Assembly: GCF_014697625.1 (NCBI RefSeq)
Contig: NZ_JACJSG010000015.1
Location: forward strand, 62,001 to 126,000
Length of the DNA: 64,000 nt
Source of the DNA: Anabaena azotica FACHB-119
GTDB taxonomy: Bacteria > Cyanobacteriota > Cyanobacteriia > Cyanobacteriales > Nostocaceae
Direction: 5' to 3'
The position numbers and the translations under genes are program-made. The notes under the pieces were generated by a model, which was not told the origin of the DNA, ran no database searches, and was given only the letters and a program-made list of their open reading frames with translations. This document shows positions 62,901-64,000 of the stretch, piece after piece. Positions within the stretch are counted from its first letter, which is position 1. Each line of letters begins with the position of its first letter.

Positions 62901-64000
62901 AAAGATAAAGCCATTTGGTCTTTACGGGCAGTAAAAAAGGCTTCGGCTGTCTTGATATCTTGGGGACGCAACTCTACCCACTCCCCGTTAATTTCTACCA
63001 ATGGGCTTTTTAAAGCTACCAATCGATCAAATTCTGCCTTAGAAATAGTTTGCCCGCCTATGGCTAATTGCCATTGAAAATTTAGCAAACTTTGTAATCC
63101 CAAACGCCCTTGTTTTTTGTTTGGCGTTTCGGCGGAGATTTTCAAACCCAAACGATTTGCCCAGCCTTCACGGTTCGCCAAACTGGGTGGTAAAATCACA
63201 CCTAAACCGCTATCTTCAAATCGCCAAGCAACTGACTTGATAAATTCATAGGACTGCATGGGGTTGAGGTGGCAAAATTGCGGCGATTCTGTATCTAAAG
63301 TCGGTGCGATCGCCGGATATAATCGAGAAGCTAACCCCAAACCCCGCAAAAATGTTTCCTGGGGTTGTTCAATTGAGCGCTCTTGGTAAACTAATTGTTC
63401 AACAGGATGCTGCCAAATAGTCGCCGCATCCACCAAAAATTCTGGATCATCGGCTGCTTGCAAGAAATAAGCCAGCGTCCATTGGTTTTTTTCTGGTTCT
63501 GGTGCTTTTAACTCAAAACAAGTACGAAATTGATTTTTGCTAGCCAATTGATATTGTAGCGGCATCGTCCAAGCCTTCAGCGCCGCCTCTAACCGTTCCC
63601 AACCCACCGCATCCGCATTCACCGAATTAGACGCACCAGTTAAAGCTTGCAGCCACTGACGCACCGCAGGCGGTAAAGCAGCCAGCAACCGAGTTTCCAC
63701 CACAGGCTGATTTCCCACCATCTCCCGCAGTTGAGTATCTATCACATCATTGAGAAACCCCAATATTAACTCCTGCGTCTGCACAGGAAAATCTATACAT
63801 AAAGCAGATTTCCCACTTCCCACCACTTCTTCAATTTTGAATTTTGTAGCTTTAGCTTCCCGTAGGGTATTTTGAATTTTGAATTGATTTTGATAAGTCC
63901 GACAAACCAAAGGCATTTTCGCCGCAAACTTTTCTAAGCGGGTTCCATCTACAGCACTATCCAAAAGCACTTGCCATCTGCTATTAACAGAATTATTAGG
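59972..64000 (-). CDS. SNF2-family helicase split by an intein (5' end off the window)
   Basis: The frame runs open to 64000, so the N-terminus is missing. An internal GTG at 63970 is not a real start; residue numbers here count from it. Residues 1-430 are the SNF2-associated N-terminal region. Walker [11 protein letters not shown] is broken after Lys442 by a 434-residue intein (443-876). After it come LDEAQNVKN (motif II), [16 protein letters not shown] (III), [12 protein letters not shown] (V) and [10 protein letters not shown] (VI). It is a Swi2/Snf2 ATPase that acts on DNA or nucleoprotein; without splicing the ATP site is cut. Two short repeats are inserted in frame (63831-63885; 61536-61575). 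Confidence 0.93.
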   Translation of the reverse strand, partial: PNNSVNSRWQVLLDSAVDGTRLEKFAAKMPLVCRTYQNQFKIQNTLREAKATKFKIEEVVGSGKSALCIDFPVQTQELILGFLNDVIDTQLREMVGNQPVVETRLLAALPPAVRQWLQALTGASNSVNADAVGWERLEAALKAWTMPLQYQLASKNQFRTCFELKAPEPEKNQWTLAYFLQAADDPEFLVDAATIWQHPVEQLVYQERSIEQPQETFLRGLGLASRLYPAIAPTLDTESPQFCHLNPMQSYEFIKSVAWRFEDSGLGVILPPSLANREGWANRLGLKISAETPNKKQGRLGLQSLLNFQWQLAIGGQTISKAEFDRLVALKSPLVEINGEWVELRPQDIKTAEAFFTARKDQMALSLEDALRLSTGDTQVIEKLPVVSFEASGALQELIGALTNNQAVAPLPKPKDFQGQLRPYQERGAAWLAFLERWGLGACLADDMGLGKCVAPDTLVNVNGLLQTAETIWKNHAGTAIFDGEGFWTEPTAELLVNSIHEETGKIIQAPIKRLYRQQVSETLKRITLQDGSSITITHRHKLLTNQGWTNNLQVGDYVCVPAKMLWHGQQEDLDLIKFLAWQIAEGYELLDRGTVTITQKDTKLLAELRETFQRIGDRYSLKINNPQIYSPSNRVPYLQINSQTYRQFLEAKGYIWGKLSAEKSVPSLIMQADVDSIRCFLRNYFDAESAVIFSMRSIEISTASPLLIEQLSTLLRRFGIWLRISPKQKSATNGKQIFRTYYIGVIGGNSARRFLQEIGFGNAQKQEKLIKICQQFNNTNVEGIPASDSAFSQYLQNLSPCMQEALISPPSLQGKGAGGLGLTIALPLDVEQLTLTKKSLEHLLEKEVFYCKIAKIEEIDYQGWVYDFEVSEHHNFVANSIICHNTIQFIAFLLHLKEQDVLEKPTLLVCPTSVLGNWEREVKKFAPTLKVLQYHGDKRPKGKAFQEAVKKHDLVITSYALIHRDIKSLQGVSWQIIVLDEAQNVKNAEAKQSQAVRQIETTFRIALTGTPVENRLQELWSILDFLNPGYLGNKQFFQRRFAMPIEKYGDAASLNQLRALVQPFILRRLKTDREIIQDLPDKQEMTVFCGLTAEQAALYQQTVETSLVEIESAEGLQRRGMILALLIKLKQICNHPAQYLKAATLEKYSSGKLQRLEEMLEEVLAEGDTYSAAGGGRALIFTQFAEWGKLLKPHLEKQLGREIFFLYGSTSKKQREEMIDRFQHDPQGPPIMILSLKAGGVGLNLTRANHVFHFDRWWNPAVENQATDRVFRIGQTRNVQVHKFVCNGTLEEKIHDMIESKKQLAEQVVGAGEDWLTELDTDQLRNLLILDRSAVIDEDTD
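61343..62644 (-). other. Intein with LAGLIDADG-like homing endonuclease inside the SNF2 Walker A motif
   Basis: The intein begins with Cys1 ([10 protein letters not shown], block A). It has ITHRH (block B, T-x-x-H) about 90 residues in. It ends with [16 protein letters not shown] (block F), then CHN (block G, His-Asn). The first C-extein residue is Thr, so splicing could proceed. Between B and F sit [10 protein letters not shown] and [12 protein letters not shown], likely the two LAGLIDADG helices with acidic E and D. The length of 434 residues suits a full intein plus endonuclease. The insertion lies between Lys and Thr of the ATP-binding loop. A repeat is inserted in its C-terminal half (61536-61575). 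Confidence 0.93.
61536..61575. repeat. Palindromic repeat inserted in frame in the intein
   Basis: CCTAACCCCCCAGCCCCCTT and CCTTGTAGGGAAGGGGGAG are the two halves of the palindrome also present in the intergenic element at 17621-17660. On the coding strand it adds [13 protein letters not shown] (residues about 799-812 of the frame), between the endonuclease core and block F. Confidence 0.8.
63831..63885. repeat. Intergenic-type repeat inserted in frame in the SNF2 N-terminal region
   Basis: TTTTGAATTTTGTAGC..GCTTCCCGTAGGGTATTTTGAA: an inverted pair of TTCAAAAT motifs around GTAGCTTTAGCTTCC. It encodes [19 protein letters not shown] at residues about 30-48. TTCAAAATTCAAAA units are also found in the gap at 59052-59071. 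Confidence 0.65.

Overview
The window looks like chromosomal DNA of a filamentous, probably heterocyst-forming cyanobacterium (Nostoc/Anabaena type). This rests on frequent HIP1-type GCGATCGC octamers, heptanucleotide tandem (STRR) arrays, several families of short palindromic mobile repeats, and cyanobacterial gene types: cytochrome c6-like protein, CruP, a GAF-GAF-PAS adenylate cyclase, and a haemagglutinin-type exoprotein. The taxonomic call is inference from gene content; no rRNA or tRNA gene was seen.

Layout. Bases 1-1786 are repeats and unassigned AT-rich DNA, followed by a secreted CBM6-type protein (1787-3604, +). From 3951 to 38988 there are 29 consecutive minus-strand genes forming one large exopolysaccharide/glycan locus. 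Read in the direction of transcription (right to left) it holds a WcaI-like glycosyltransferase, a small zinc-ribbon-like protein, an ABC exporter pair (Wzm, Wzt), and a sugar acetyltransferase. Next come a PEP-CTERM-like protein and a Gfo/Idh oxidoreductase, DegT aminotransferase and Rossmann-like trio. These are followed by a small membrane protein and a formyltransferase, epimerase and second DegT aminotransferase trio. The rest is about fourteen glycosyltransferases of GT2, GT4, GT61-like and GT8-like type, an O-antigen-polymerase-like membrane protein and an AsnB amidotransferase. The Wzc-type co-polymerase/tyrosine kinase lies just beyond on the plus strand (40251-42410), after a 1.26 kb AT-rich gene-free stretch. 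Together these encode synthesis of amino-sugar precursors (N-acetyl and N-formyl modifications inferred), repeat-unit assembly, polymerisation and export of a complex surface polysaccharide.

From 42443 to 50187 there are ordinary cellular genes: Tex, a holin-4-like membrane protein, a Pmp3/YqaE peptide, a coiled-coil protein, a cytochrome c6-like protein with an aldo/keto reductase, and FtsW. From 50281 to 59045 lie an adenylate cyclase, a small proline-rich protein with a decayed relative upstream, a two-partner-secretion exoprotein, a Rieske ferredoxin and CruP. After a repeat-dense gap the window ends inside a SNF2-family helicase (5' end off the right edge). Its Walker A motif is split by a 434-residue intein with a LAGLIDADG-like endonuclease, and two unrelated intergenic-type repeats are inserted in frame in the same gene.

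A recurring theme is repeat elements at gene ends. TA-flanked palindromic elements overlap the stop codons of at least four genes, and STRR arrays begin 0-4 bases after the stop codons of four others. The sequence shows these placements directly; how they arose is inference.
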